Origin: Lojkania enalia
Taxonomy: Eukaryota; Ascomycota; Dothideomycetes; Pleosporales
NCBI GenBank assembly: GCA_010094045.1
Contig: ML986743.1
Span: 48,798-112,797 of the forward strand
Direction of reading: 5' to 3'
DNA length: 64,000 nucleotides
This document shows, piece after piece, positions 22,658 to 33,653 of the stretch. Position numbers and translations under genes: made by a program. The notes beneath the pieces are model-generated. The model had not been told where the DNA came from. It did no database searches and was given only the letters and a program-made list of their open reading frames with translations. Positions within the stretch are counted from its first letter, which is position 1, and each line of letters opens with the position of its first letter.

Positions 22658-23296
22658 ATGTCTTCTACCACAGGAAATACTCTGGGAAATCCTTACCTCG
22701 AGCGCGTCTATGCTGCCACATGCCCGGAAGAGTCTCAACGCGCATACAATGAATGGGCTTCAACCTATGATTCAGATATGATTGAACAAGGCTATATTGC
22801 ACCCGCCATATGCGCACAGGCGATAGCCCAACACGGAAATATCGAGGGTCTCATCCTAGATGCCGGTTGCGGGAGCGGTAGCGTCGGGCTCGAGCTAGCC
22901 AAGCACGGTGCAAGATCTATCGATGGTCTTGACTACAGCCCAGGGATGTTGCAAGTCGCTCAGAAGACGGGAGTATACAGCAAATTAGAGACAGGTGATC
23001 TATCAAAGGAGCTGGAGATCAAGAATGGAACATATGATGCCGTTGTGTGCGTTGGGACGCTGACGCAAGGGCATGTGGGACCTGTCCCAGCTTTGAAGGA
23101 GTTTGTGAGGATTGTCAAGGCTGGCGGGGTAGTCGTTGCGACTGTTTTAGAAACAATTTGGGAAAAGGATGGATACGAGACGGAAATTGAAAGACTTATA
23201 AATGAGGGTCAGGTGAAACTTATTTCAAAGGAAGTCCAGGCATACAGGAAGCATGCGGGCGTTGGCGGTCGAGTGCTCATTCTAAAAAAGCTTTGA
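22658..23296 (+). CDS. Class I SAM-dependent methyltransferase
   Basis: A 212-residue, single-exon protein. Motif I is LILDAGCGSGSVGLEL (around residue 66), motif II is IDGLDYSPGML (acidic Asp after beta 2), motif IV is YDAVVCVGTLTQGHV, and a VKAGGVVVATV strand forms motif VI. The pattern YNEWASTYDSDM before motif I is typical of the METTL27 (WBSCR27)-like subgroup of small-molecule or protein methyltransferases. The substrate cannot be told. The length is normal and the gene is intact. Confidence 0.88.
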   Translation: MSSTTGNTLGNPYLERVYAATCPEESQRAYNEWASTYDSDMIEQGYIAPAICAQAIAQHGNIEGLILDAGCGSGSVGLELAKHGARSIDGLDYSPGMLQVAQKTGVYSKLETGDLSKELEIKNGTYDAVVCVGTLTQGHVGPVPALKEFVRIVKAGGVVVATVLETIWEKDGYETEIERLINEGQVKLISKEVQAYRKHAGVGGRVLILKKL

Positions 23297-23807
23297 AGAT
23301 ATTTTGTAGAGGACCTATTTCTTTTGAAGTGCAATAGAATAGCAAACATTTTTGTGTTCGATTATGCGCTCGATGTATAGTAAATGAAAAGCTTACCATC
23401 TATGATTGTCACCTTTTCGGCTAACAATTCGACATCGATAAGTGACCTCGGATTTGTAATTGAAGATTCAACGACGAAAATGATTGAGCCGAAATGAAGC
23501 ATCGCCTAACAGGGCTGTCGAATGGACCTACCCAGGTACCTCTGCACGGTCCATATAGTCACGTGGAGATTCCGCGGCTCGACCTGAAGCTTGATGCTTC
23601 CGAATCGCTCCATCAGCGGAACGACCTTTGCCATATCAACTACCTATCAATATGCAACACGCCAAAAAGCCAGATTAACGCTATCAAGTGCTCAATTCTG
23701 TTTTTAGTATCATGCTTAAGCTCGCAAATTATTTCACATGCTAACCGCCGATTTACCCCGCCAGCTTGTTTCCAGAATCTACCCCAAAACAATCACAATT
23801 CGCAGCA
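23297..23807. other. Intergenic between methyltransferase and racemase-like gene
   Basis: Contains the terminator side of one gene and the promoter of the next; no further gene seen. Confidence 0.4.
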
Positions 23808-24548
23808 ATGACAACACCCAAACGCATCCGTATAGGCATCCTCGTTCCCTCCTCCAACACCGCCCTCGAACCCTTGACAACCGCCATCCTCTCTTCCCTC
23901 CCATCTACCTTCCACGTCACCACCCATTTCTCTCGTTTCCCCGTAACATCAATCGCGCTCTCCAATACCGCACTATCCCAATTTACACCGCAAAAGATCC
24001 TCGATGCAGCCCAGCTCCTAGCACATGCGAAAGTAGACGTCATAGGCTGGTCCGGAACGTCGTCAGGGTGGCTAGGATTCTCTTCCGACGAAGAACTATG
24101 CAGATTGATTGAAAAGGAAACAGGGATAAGAGCTACTACGTCGGTGCTTGCGCTCAATAAGGCGCTTAATAAATTGGGCGTAAAGAAAATCGGTCTTGTA
24201 ACCCCGTACCTCGACAATGTTCAAGAAGCCATTGTTAGGAACTACGCTAGAATTGGCATCGATGCGAGAGCAGAGCGGCATCTCTGTCTAAGTGATAATG
24301 TGAAATTTGCGGACTTGGGGAGTGAGATCTTCGACCCGATGGTAGAGGGTGTTGTGAAAGAGGGTGTGCAAGCGGTAAGCACATTTTGCACGAATATTAG
24401 TGTCGCACAGCATGTGGAGAGGTGGGAACAGGCGTTTGGGATCCCAGTTCTCGATACTGTGGTCACAGTTGTCTGGGATGCGTTGAGAATGTGCGGTGTG
24501 GATACCAAGCAGATAAAGGGGTGGGGGGGAATAATGGACATCAAGTAA
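23808..24548 (+). CDS. Maleate isomerase / arylmalonate decarboxylase-like enzyme (Asp/Glu racemase superfamily)
   Basis: A 246-residue cytosolic enzyme, single exon. The ATG at 23808 (MTTPKRIRIGILVPSSNT) is chosen; the frame extends upstream only through a TTG. Family signatures: VPSSNTALEP near the N-terminus, VDVIGWSGTSSGWLG (residues 77-91), VKKIGLVTPY and QAVSTFCTNIS with the nucleophilic Cys at residue 194. Maleate isomerases and Glu racemases use two Cys; the first (normally within the GTSSG-type loop) is Gly/Ser here, while the second is kept. Arylmalonate decarboxylase also has a single Cys, so decarboxylation or another one-base mechanism is possible. No linked pathway genes are evident. 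The family is well supported; the reaction is not. Confidence 0.85.
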   Translation: MTTPKRIRIGILVPSSNTALEPLTTAILSSLPSTFHVTTHFSRFPVTSIALSNTALSQFTPQKILDAAQLLAHAKVDVIGWSGTSSGWLGFSSDEELCRLIEKETGIRATTSVLALNKALNKLGVKKIGLVTPYLDNVQEAIVRNYARIGIDARAERHLCLSDNVKFADLGSEIFDPMVEGVVKEGVQAVSTFCTNISVAQHVERWEQAFGIPVLDTVVTVVWDALRMCGVDTKQIKGWGGIMDIK

Positions 24549-24624
24549 TAACGATCCGAGTTGAAAAGGAATATACATATTATCAATACTACATACGAGT
24601 GTGCCTGCACTAAATTACATGCGA

Positions 24625-26477
24625 TTAGTAACGGCCTGCCCTGATGTCCTCGGCAATCTTCTTTAATTCTTCAATGGTTGGTGGAGCACTACGTCCAGAT
24701 GTTTCAGTCCCGCTAGACCCAATCTCAGACATCCCCTTCTCCATTATCAAGGCGAAACTGTCGACTCTCTTGCGTGCTTTTTTATGTCGAGGTGCCGAAT
24801 TCCGACGAATAAATGAGGATACATCAGAAGGTAAGGGCGGAAGGGTATCCTTCGAACTTTGAGGCGGTTCAAACACAATTGGAGTCTTCGGGAAGGCTGA
24901 GTCTCGAAGGCGCAGTTGCCCTTTTCTATCAACATTGACAAATTTGAATGCAGTCGGCGTCTGAATCGGCTCAATAGCTCGTTCAGCAATGGCAAGACGG
25001 CTCAAATCTTCTTAATATTAGGATCTAGTCACCAGTAACGAAGTATAACTCCACAAGACTAACCTTCAAGAAGCCTTGAGCCATCTGGCTCCATTCCCTG
25101 CCAACGCTTCCTATATTTTGTTGCCCACGGAACACGTTGATCATTCAGCTCAAGATGATATCTTGTGAAGCCCGTGACCGGTATAGCCCTCAACGACCGT
25201 ACGAGGTCTAGTGATTCTTGTAGTATCAGTGCCGACGGGCTCCGCTTAACAAGCACAATATCTAGGCGTTTCAATGTCCTCTGTTGATTATTTCCGCTCT
25301 CGTCCGAGTGAAGAGGTACGGACCGAGTATTCTTGCTTCTTTCGCTCTGCATGCTTCTAATACTCCTCGCTCTTCTAATAGATGATAGGCTACTCAACCT
25401 ACGTGTAAGCGATTGGTGCTCCGATTCAGACTCCTTCCGCCGCACTTCCATGACCATTTTCATAATGGCATCGAGACACCTCTGTATTTCTAATGCATCT
25501 TCCTTCTCTCTCTTCATACTCTTAATCCTCCAACCCCCTCCGCCCTTGCCATCACTGCCATCCATCCAATTATCCTCATCCCGACCACGTCGAACCCCTG
25601 CTTCTGTGCTTGGGACCGGTAGGCGGATATGCAACTTCGACAAATTTTGGAGTGCATCCTTGACCATCTTCGGTGTATCATTTATCCAGAGCTTCTGATG
25701 TTTCTTGATGTTTGCACTGACAGTCGATGAAACTCTTGTGTGGTAGATACAGTGGAGGTCCAAGACGAACTCTGCCCTCGTATATAATACCTCGAGTGCG
25801 GCATTGCGTATATGTTGAGAGACTAGGAAGAGTGGATGCCTCAGAATCTGTCGAATGTCTACGAAGTCGAGGCCAGCGCGATGATAGCGGTATTGCAAAT
25901 GACGACTATCACTATCCTGAGGACCAACTGACACAGTCATAGGTAGAGACAATGCGTAGGCTAAGATATGCTCCAGCAATAGTAGTGGCAAGGAAGAAAG
26001 GTCGGACGTTTCCTCGGGCACCGTGCCTAGGGTGTGGTTGTCTGGGTTAGAGGAAGTGAACGAGGTTCGCGTAGAGGCCGATTGGGTGTAAGAAAAGGTT
26101 GGCAATGCAAAGATTGACGACTTTGAGGCTGTTGATGCACTAGAGGCAGCCCTTGAAAGTGAATGCGCGGAATTGGCAGACTTCTGTATGCTCCCAGGGT
26201 TCGATCTTCTCCATAGCCGCCTTGAGGATCCTTGTCGCGAGAGGGTTTTGTTGTGTGGCTCTCGACTCTCACTAGTTTCTAAATGTGGTAGGCTATGATC
26301 GGCTCGACTTTTGCTCGTAATTCGTGATGGAGAAAATGTCGATAACTGCGTGACGTGGAAACTCGAGGAAGATTCTGGAGTGATGCTGAATCCCGAAGCG
26401 AATTTCGAGAAGTCGACGCTCATGCGAGAGCTCGGAAGGTCTAGCGATAATTGCGGAAAAGAGAGTGCGTTGGCCAT
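24625..26477 (-). CDS. F-box-like protein with Ser-rich N-terminus
   Basis: Two exons, 25064-26477 and 24625-25007 (intron GTTAGT..AAG, 56 nt, CTAAT branch), giving 598 residues. Residues 1-155 are Ser/Thr/Arg-rich and probably disordered (SSRRLWRRSNPGS). An F-box-like segment follows (LSSLPLLLLEHILAYALSLP, about 160-180), then HPLFLVSQHIRNAALEVLYTRAEFVL. A basic, Ser/Arg-rich linker (RRLSSLSSIRRARSIRS) precedes a second folded part. The C-terminal exon is Pro/Arg-rich and ends with a short helix (IEELKKIAEDIR). It is likely an adaptor in ubiquitination; targets are unknown. Confidence 0.72.
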
Positions 26478-27837
26478 GGTTCGTATTAGGCGATTTATTT
26501 TTTGTGCCGATATTCACAGAATGAGCGGGATGAATATTAATATTAAACAGAGTAAATGAGAGCGCAGCTCTCCCCAAACGACTGAGGTGGTAAGGAAGAA
26601 AAAGAAGGTGAAGTGCCAAATTCATATCATTATTTACAACATTGCCATCAACTTACACTGCGTTCGCCAGGAACGAACTCTGCAGGTCCCCAAAGATTGC
26701 TCTGACTACCCAAGCCATATACATATTTAGCGCTTGTAGAAGGATCTAACTGACTCCGAGACAACCCGACAATGGGTTTGCGTACATTGTAAACGCCATG
26801 TAGAGATAAGAAACCGTTCCACCGAGGAGGTTTGGGCGACCGGAATCATGGCAGGGGCGATCATCTGTCAAGGTTTCTAGCTCGCGATCATCGAAACCAG
26901 CGAATAGCGGATGGTTTGAGGTGCGACGTGGCGGTCTAAGACAGCTTACGAGACTTAGGTCGAACAGATCTGAGGTACCCTTCAATAGAACTCGGAGACG
27001 AAATCACCTGATAGAGAAGGGTGAGACAGTAGAAAATGGGCAGGACCCGCGAGGGAAAACAAAGTACGAGTAAGAGCCCGAAAATGAACACCTTTGATGG
27101 AAAGCCACTCACAAGTGGCATCTCCTTTCAAGCTGATTGTGATTGTGATAGCTAGCGAGTACTATAGGTAGCTACTCGTTTCAGAGCTGGTGCATGGATC
27201 AGGGTACTCAGGCAAATACGGAACCGATAATTCCTCCGGCACTCCCTGTTTCGACAGGTTCAGTGGACCGGGAGAATGCCTGGATTGCGTGGAACAAAAT
27301 AATTTCCGATACGACATTGAGACGATACAGATGCGCAGCGGAGCTTATGGGCATCAATGAGGCGAAAATACTGTGGTAGGATTATTGCCGGAGAAGAGCG
27401 TGGACGCGCAATCCGCGTTAAGCTCAGAGAGGAAAGACGCGAATAGCGAGATCAAAACTCCACAATTCTATCTTGTCCTCCAGCCTTGCGATTTCTTGCA
27501 GGCTTCAGGATGTGAAGTTAGCACGTTATTATTATAAGAATCGATTATCGATTCTAATTACTTAGGATTGAAAGGTTATTAACTAAGGCCTAAGTAAGTA
27601 CCAAGGATGTTTACAAGGAAAAGAAAGACCATGATCTCGACTACTGCCAAACGCCGCAAGGAGAACTGTCCAAGCTCTGTGTATATTACCCCGAGTGTGC
27701 TTTCGGTAGCATACTGAGGTCTCCCACAATGTAGAGGCGTTGCTTTGTGAGCTTCGAATCGATCAGGTGTGGCCAACACTTGTCTCCACGCACCAGCCTA
27801 ACTTTCTAACGCATCACTGAGGGGCTCTAAATTCAGG
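26478..27837. other. Intergenic; unassigned frames
   Basis: The minus-strand frames 26936-27121 (hydrophobic, FGLLLVLCFPS) and 26746-26985 overlap and could be exons of a small membrane or secreted protein, but no consistent splice joins them. A plus-strand frame at 27194-27379 is also unassigned. Confidence 0.3.
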
Positions 27838-29344
27838 ATGAACAGAACGGCAAATATTGTCTAGTATCTGTTCACTCGTGTTCAACGACTCGGCCTAAGA
27901 TCTTTACATGGAGACCCCGGTGACTACACCCTAAAAGCTCTAGACCTCCTCAAACCCGCCAGACTTCGATGGATTGGAAACTTTATGAACTAAATGCCGG
28001 CTATGCCGCAGACGAGTATGGCAGAATCAAAGGCATATTCGCTCTCTTTACAACATACGGCGTTGGTGAGCTGTCCTTCATCAACACTGTAGCTAGTTCG
28101 TATTTAGAATATTCACCGGTTGCTCACACTGTGGGGATTGCGTCACGCAAAGCTTATAAGACAAAGGCTGTTATTCACCCCAGCTTGGCGGCAGAGACTT
28201 GTATGTACATGTCGACATCTACGGGAGATTTGCGGTCGTTCAAGCAAGCGTGTTTGACCTAGAGCCCGCTCCTGGGCTAACCGATAGGACATTGGAGCAA
28301 TGCGTCAAAGAATCTCGCCCCATCTATGTAGAATTATCATCTAATATAGTTGAAGCAAAAGTTCACTCTAATAGCCTATCACGATCACTTGATATCTCAA
28401 TTCCATCAAACCCGCAGAATTTAGAGAATGAAGTTGCGGATAGGAGTCTTAACCGCATTTATATCTCAAGACGGCCCTATATGCTCGTAGATGAACTTGC
28501 CGACCTAGATGGGATCGTCCAAGAAATCAATAAATTTGCTCGCACTACCAGCTTTCTAACCTTTGGATTAACCTTTGGAGGAGGTACTATCAACGGGGCC
28601 CCGCCAACTTACCATGGAGTACATGCCAGCAAACTCGGTTCTCTTGATTTCACATCTTACACAGACTCTGCAGACGTAGTGCTCGATTTAAGCCCATTGC
28701 TTAGCGACACGAATACTTAAAGGTGGGCTTCTGTCCCCCAAAAGACGTAACGGTCGCTTCTCGTCGGAAAATTATCGAGATAGGGAGTTCGACTATGCGC
28801 CGATTCAACATTCAGATCTTTATGAGAACGTTATTGGATCATCTTGATCCAAAACGGCTCCCTTCATTCTCCTCCATGGATGCAGCCTTGCCTTTAGTTA
28901 AAGAACTTGCGAAGTCATTAATTGCCACAGATCCTTCCACTTCGACCAATCAGAATACTTTCTATTTTCGCCTGTTAGGTTTCTTTCACTCACACGACAT
29001 CGTAGTATGTGTCAATGGGACCCTCTTGTCGGCGGTCGTGATTTTGTCCTCCCTAAAAGCACCAATCTTGTCAACTCCATAATATAGCTGTCTGTATGTT
29101 GCATGCTGCCCGCTACACAGGGCATTTGATTAGCTCGGAAAGAACTTACTTCTGGTAGTTGCACGAGATTTTTCCAAGGCGACGGAAGCTTCCAAGCTAC
29201 TATCCAAGAACTGAGTGCTATTGCCAGACACTGCCGAGATACCTACATTTTCGAGAGGTTAATACATGGGATCGACACCAATTTCAGCAATGTGACGCCC
29301 TAACGGTATTTGCTGACCCCGGAATTGATGGGCAAGCTAGATGA
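27838..29344 (+). pseudogene. Pyruvate decarboxylase-like (TPP enzyme) pseudogene
   Basis: A dead member of the thiamine-diphosphate pyruvate/indolepyruvate decarboxylase family. From a possible ATG at 27838, the sequence reads YLFTRVQRLGLRSLHG.PGDY and ALDLLKPARLRW after a TAG at 27862. A frameshift near 27975 leads to ELNAGYAADEYGRIKG and LFTTYGVGELSFIN, the family's Glu-containing TPP site. Another shift near 28200-28260 leads to the central domain (SRPIYVELSSN, LVDELADLDG, SPLLSDTNT). Then come PKDVTVASRR, a shift before GRDFVLPK, a TAG, MLPATQGI, and GDGSFQATIQELS, the second TPP motif; the last recognisable piece ends near 29344. At least three frameshifts and several stops rule out function. 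Order and spacing match a near full-length gene with only the C-terminus lost, so decay was by point changes and small indels, not deletion. Confidence 0.9.
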
Positions 29345-29634
29345 AGGGTATGATGTTGAGTTACATGAAAAGACCTGGCTAGTTAATAATTGGACGTACC
29401 ATTAAAGACTGACCAATTAACTATTCAATCACTAACCGATAGGACATTTTATAATGGTATTGACTAGCTAAGTAGGGTCATTTTCAGGTGTAATTTAGTA
29501 GCTAAGGAGACTAGTGTGCTGGTGAGCAATTGATAGCGCACTCTGAACAAATACCGAGTTAATATCATAACAAGCCAAACAATTAGCTTATAATGGTGGC
29601 TAATTCTCTCCCTCGGTGGTCCCTTTTTTTTCTC
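29345..29634. other. A/T-rich intergenic
   Basis: Short A/T-rich spacer between the pseudogene and the 3' end of the next gene; nothing recognised. Confidence 0.4.
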
Positions 29635-30219
29635 TTAATACAGATGAACACCGTCCTTCGTCCCATTTTCCCCTCCGACGTTCAACTCCTCCAGCTTTCT
29701 CTTCAACCTTATTGCCGTTGCTGTTCCGTATGCCTCAACATCGTTAAAAGATGGCATATTCTTGAACTGGCTGAGATTAGGCCTTAGCCACGGCACAGCT
29801 TTTACATCTTTGCAAGCATCTTGCATGAGCTTTACAGAGTCGTCGTCGTAACCGCCACCTGCAGCCACAGCAACGGGTAGTTTTCCATAGTTCCGAGATC
29901 CCAGGTTTTCGAAAGAATTGGGAGGAGCTTTCCCGGCGAGGACAAGAGGGATTTGAACAGCACCGACCTCAGGAGAGGTTATGATATGAGTTACTGTGGT
30001 ATGTGTAAGTCATGCGGCGCTAATGAATCCTATACCCCAGGTAAAGTGGGGTGAGGGGGCCGAGACACTTAGGAAGCCTTGCGCGAAAGTGAAGATTGCC
30101 CGAAGCTCTTAGACAAAGCAACTAGAAGGCGTACCATCATATTCCGGAAGAAGATGCTTTCGCACCACTGCTGCGATGCTGGGATTCTTGCCGCAGACAA
30201 TGACTGGTAGGGCGGACAT
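29635..30219 (-). CDS. Conserved-type small fungal protein, Rossmann-like start
   Basis: Two exons, 30135-30219 and 29635-29993 (intron GTACGC..CACAG, 141 nt), giving 147 residues. The start MSALPVIVCGKNPSI and the continuing EYDVTHIITSPEVGA look like a Rossmann-type beta-alpha-beta unit with a loop. Then come VLAGKAPPNSFENLGSRNYGKLPVAVAAGGGY and DVKAVPWLRPNLSQ, and a Lys/Glu helix near the C-terminus. I recall similar uncharacterised ascomycete proteins of this length with a CGKNP start; the function is unknown. The reading frame is intact although the neighbour is a pseudogene. Confidence 0.7.
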
Positions 30220-30851
30220 GGTGGGAGGATGCGGGGAGGATGAAGCTCCTTAAAGCTAATCAATACGAGCAAGTCTAAACGAAGACTGCGGATACGATGT
30301 GCCGGGCTGGCGATTCTACTCGCCCGTAGAGTGCAGCCGGAGGCGTACTCTATATGAATGCCGTTTACGGGTTTGGGGTTTGTCTGTTCTACGAAAGGTT
30401 TTCTGTCGTTCGAAATCTATGTCACTGGAAATCTAGGCCGCCGACGACGATGCTTGTCAGGGGACATTATGAAGTATTATACTAGAGAATTAGCGGTGAC
30501 TAGCGGTCGTTAAGGTATTACATTAGTGGAGGCCACGGATGTCACTTATAAAGAGCATACCCACACCTCGTGCGAGATGCTGACATAATGACGGTCAGAC
30601 CTTCACTAAAACTGGTAAGTCACATAGTTAAGACGCCAAAATTATCTCTCTCCTACACTTGCTATTCGCCGATTGGCTTACATAGTGTTTTACGTGCCTC
30701 AGCCTTACTTGTGGCCTCCACATTGGGGTCGGAAATGGCTGGGGGCTGAGCAGCCCGCCAAGATGCATCCTCCCGCTCACAGCCATGCCTTAATATATAC
30801 ATGGCCGATGACGACGATGCCCCAGGAAATTGTCCCGCCGCCTAACACACG
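30220..30851. other. Divergent intergenic region
   Basis: Shared upstream region of two divergent genes. No additional gene seen. Confidence 0.45.
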
Positions 30852-32952
30852 ATGGATCCCATATCCATCGCTACTAGTGTTGTCGGCGCGACAGTAGCGT
30901 GCCTCAAGATAACGAAGGTTCTGAATAGCCTCCGACCGAAGTATCTCGACGCCTCGACTACCATCGCTGCACTATGTTCAGAATCGACCCTAGTCAGCGC
31001 TTCGCTATCGCAGATTCAGACGCTGCTGCTACAAAACTCGGAAACTATGGCAGAGCGACTTCAGACTCGACCGGAGCTAGCTGCGACACTCGACACTACG
31101 TTAACGAGTTGCACAGTCATATTCGCCTGTTTAGAAGAGGAGGTAAATCAATTGAAAAATGAAACTGGCTCGGAGGATGATCCCGAGAGTTGGAAGCAAC
31201 GCACAAAGACCGTCTGGAAAGCCAATACTATGAGGGAACTTCTAAAGTCCATCCGAGGCCAACAAAGCGCAGTCACATTATTAATACAGATGCTTCAAAT
31301 GTAATATTCTCGCTTCTGGGCCCTCGCTTTATTGGATCAGTCTAATTGAATGTAGGGAATCGCTCTCCGACATTCAGCGCGTAATGAACGAGAACACAGC
31401 GCTATTGCACGGTGTTGTCCAGTGCACCCGCTCCCTTCGCTCATTGAATCCCCGTGTTAGCGCTTCAATCCCAGAGTCTTTGATAGGATACAAAGATGCT
31501 GAATCGGTTTTACGCGTTGATGGTGCCTCCACCATATATAGCACGGAGTTTGAATTTGACGACCAGCTGGTTAATTCGAAAGCATACCGCAGGGCTTTCG
31601 CAAGTGTTCGAAGGAAGGTGCCACCAGGCGTCGTTCACAAAGACGTAGATGGGGGAGACCTGATCGATTTATCCAACCAAAATTCATCGGAAGCCGGGGC
31701 TGGGCTCTTTTCTAAAGCTCCCCAGGACCTTAAAGGCCTGCGATTTTCCCCGGACATTTCAGATAATCAGAACAGGACCTTGCCTTGTTCTCCGACTCAG
31801 AGCCTTAGGAGTAAACCGCATGCCCATCGTGAATCAAGTACTTCCTCACAATCAAGCTCAGTTCGTTCATTACAGACTCCGAGTGCCCCTCGCCTGGACT
31901 TCTGGTCATCCATTCCGGACTTGACACTCGATGACAAATCTGTTCCAATAGTGGTATCTCCATATTCAGACGACTCGTCATCCATTTATAGTCGATCGAC
32001 AACGTCCTATGAGACTTCCCAAACGCAACCATCAACCTATAGCAGCGTAGACAGTAACTATCGACCTTCTACAGCGCAAACTATCACGGGCTATAGTACT
32101 TGGGAGCAGCCATTGCAGAATTCACAGCGGGAAGGGGAAGATTCAGTTCCTATATCAGATTGCCCTTACGCCGACTTCTGTCCTATTAAACTTCGGCCTG
32201 ATGAATTCGATAGACATTTTCAGCACCACATAACACTTGAGCGTCAACGAGAACACCAAATAAGGATGGGAGACACTTATAATACAAGCCCACCAGTATA
32301 TAACGACACGAAGCGCCGGGTGCGAGTAGTGCAAGACCCGAAAACTCAACCTTTAATTTACTTGGCAGGGCAAAGATGCGATGAGCCCGCATCGCGTGTG
32401 ATGAGGCAGTCTGTTAGCCAACCGCAGACGATGTCATTCCAAGAGCCAGTCCGAAAAAAGAAGACAGTAACATTTCAGCTTCCTGAATCCCCACAGTCCA
32501 AGAAAGAGTTCGATCACATCGCAAGTGGACGAGCCGCAATCGAAGAGCGACTGAGAAAAGAGCGCGAACAATTCGAAGCGCGAAAGACTGAGTGGGATCA
32601 AAGACGCCGCGTCCAACCATCGATCTCTCCTCCGTCTCCTTCATCCGGAAATGCAGGCCATTTGGGCATTGGATACGATAATCGGAGTACTTCAGACGAA
32701 TTAACCTACAATTTCCCTTCACATTTACCCGCTACAATAGAGACGGATGGTAGTAATGGACTTTCGAGTTATAGTCACAGAGTACCTACCTTTCGTGGAG
32801 CAGATCTGCAAGCCGCGCAGCCAGCCCCAGCTGCAGTAATGCGCGCTGCACAGAGCGTATATACGCTCAACACGAAACGCCCTGCTCTTCCACCGCACAA
32901 CTCGTATCAACTTCCTTGGAGGCCAGCGTCGCAAAGCGAGAGATATGGCTAA
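30852..32952 (+). CDS. Protein with fungal STAND N-terminal-type domain
   Basis: Two exons, 30852-31300 and 31356-32952 (intron GTAATA..TGTAG, 55 nt), giving 681 residues. It starts MDPISIATSVVGATVACLKITKVL, the hallmark of the helical N-terminal domain found on fungal STAND/NLR-type and related proteins, followed by heptad-like helices to about residue 170 (QSAVTLLIQMLQMESLSDIQ). There is no NB-ARC or NACHT afterwards: the rest is a Ser-rich disordered region, a short Cys/His cluster (CPYADFCPIKLRPDEFDRHFQHH, about residues 365-390) resembling a degenerate C2H2 unit, and a charged coiled coil (AAIEERLRKEREQFEARK). It may be a signalling adaptor that lost or never had the switch domain. The frame is intact. 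Confidence 0.78.
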
Positions 32953-33653
32953 GTGTTTCAATGGCGTTATGGAACATGAAAATGATTTCATGAAAATGTG
33001 ATACCCTCGCTTCATTTCCTTTTAGAGTCGTTGATTTATTTTTCATCAGGGAACACCTAGGACATTATTGGATGGCATTGGACTCGCAGAAGCATACTCT
33101 TGTTGCCTACATACTATTCTCTATACGTATTATCTGAATGCTATATCCTTCTTTCAATTGCAGTCCTAGTTCTCTAAACTGATTATATGCCTTGCATGTC
33201 TTTATAGTTCATACCATGGGATACATATTATTCATGCAAGGTCAATCGCTAGCGACATTATTGTGCGCGTATCACTTTGCCATGCATAATACACTACTTT
33301 CTCGTTTATAGAAATCACCATAGGGTCTTCAGACAAGCTAAGATATCATAATATTCATTCCATGCGTTCAAGTGGCGAAATGCAAATCCACGTAATGCTC
33401 TCCTTGGCTCCCCGTTCTCCGCAACCAACGCTATGCTTTCAAGCCACACTTCTTTGTCCACACCCTCCCCAATCCATCACACTACACCACTTCACAATGG
33501 CTCCCCCACACATCCAAACCCTGTCCCCAGCTCTCTCCCGCTACCTCCTTTATCCCTGCTATGTAGCTGAAGACCTGGATATTAGTCCATCTATCGATTT
33601 CAATTTTCGGCGCTATAATCACCGTAGTTTAAAAAAAAAAAACCCCTTTTACC
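32953..33653. other. Intergenic
   Basis: No gene seen. Ends with an A12 run (33631-33642) just before the next ATG. Confidence 0.4.

Noticed and set aside
26746..27121. Two overlapping minus-strand frames as a spliced membrane protein
   Set aside because: The candidate donors and acceptors do not join the frames in phase, and no family motif supports either.
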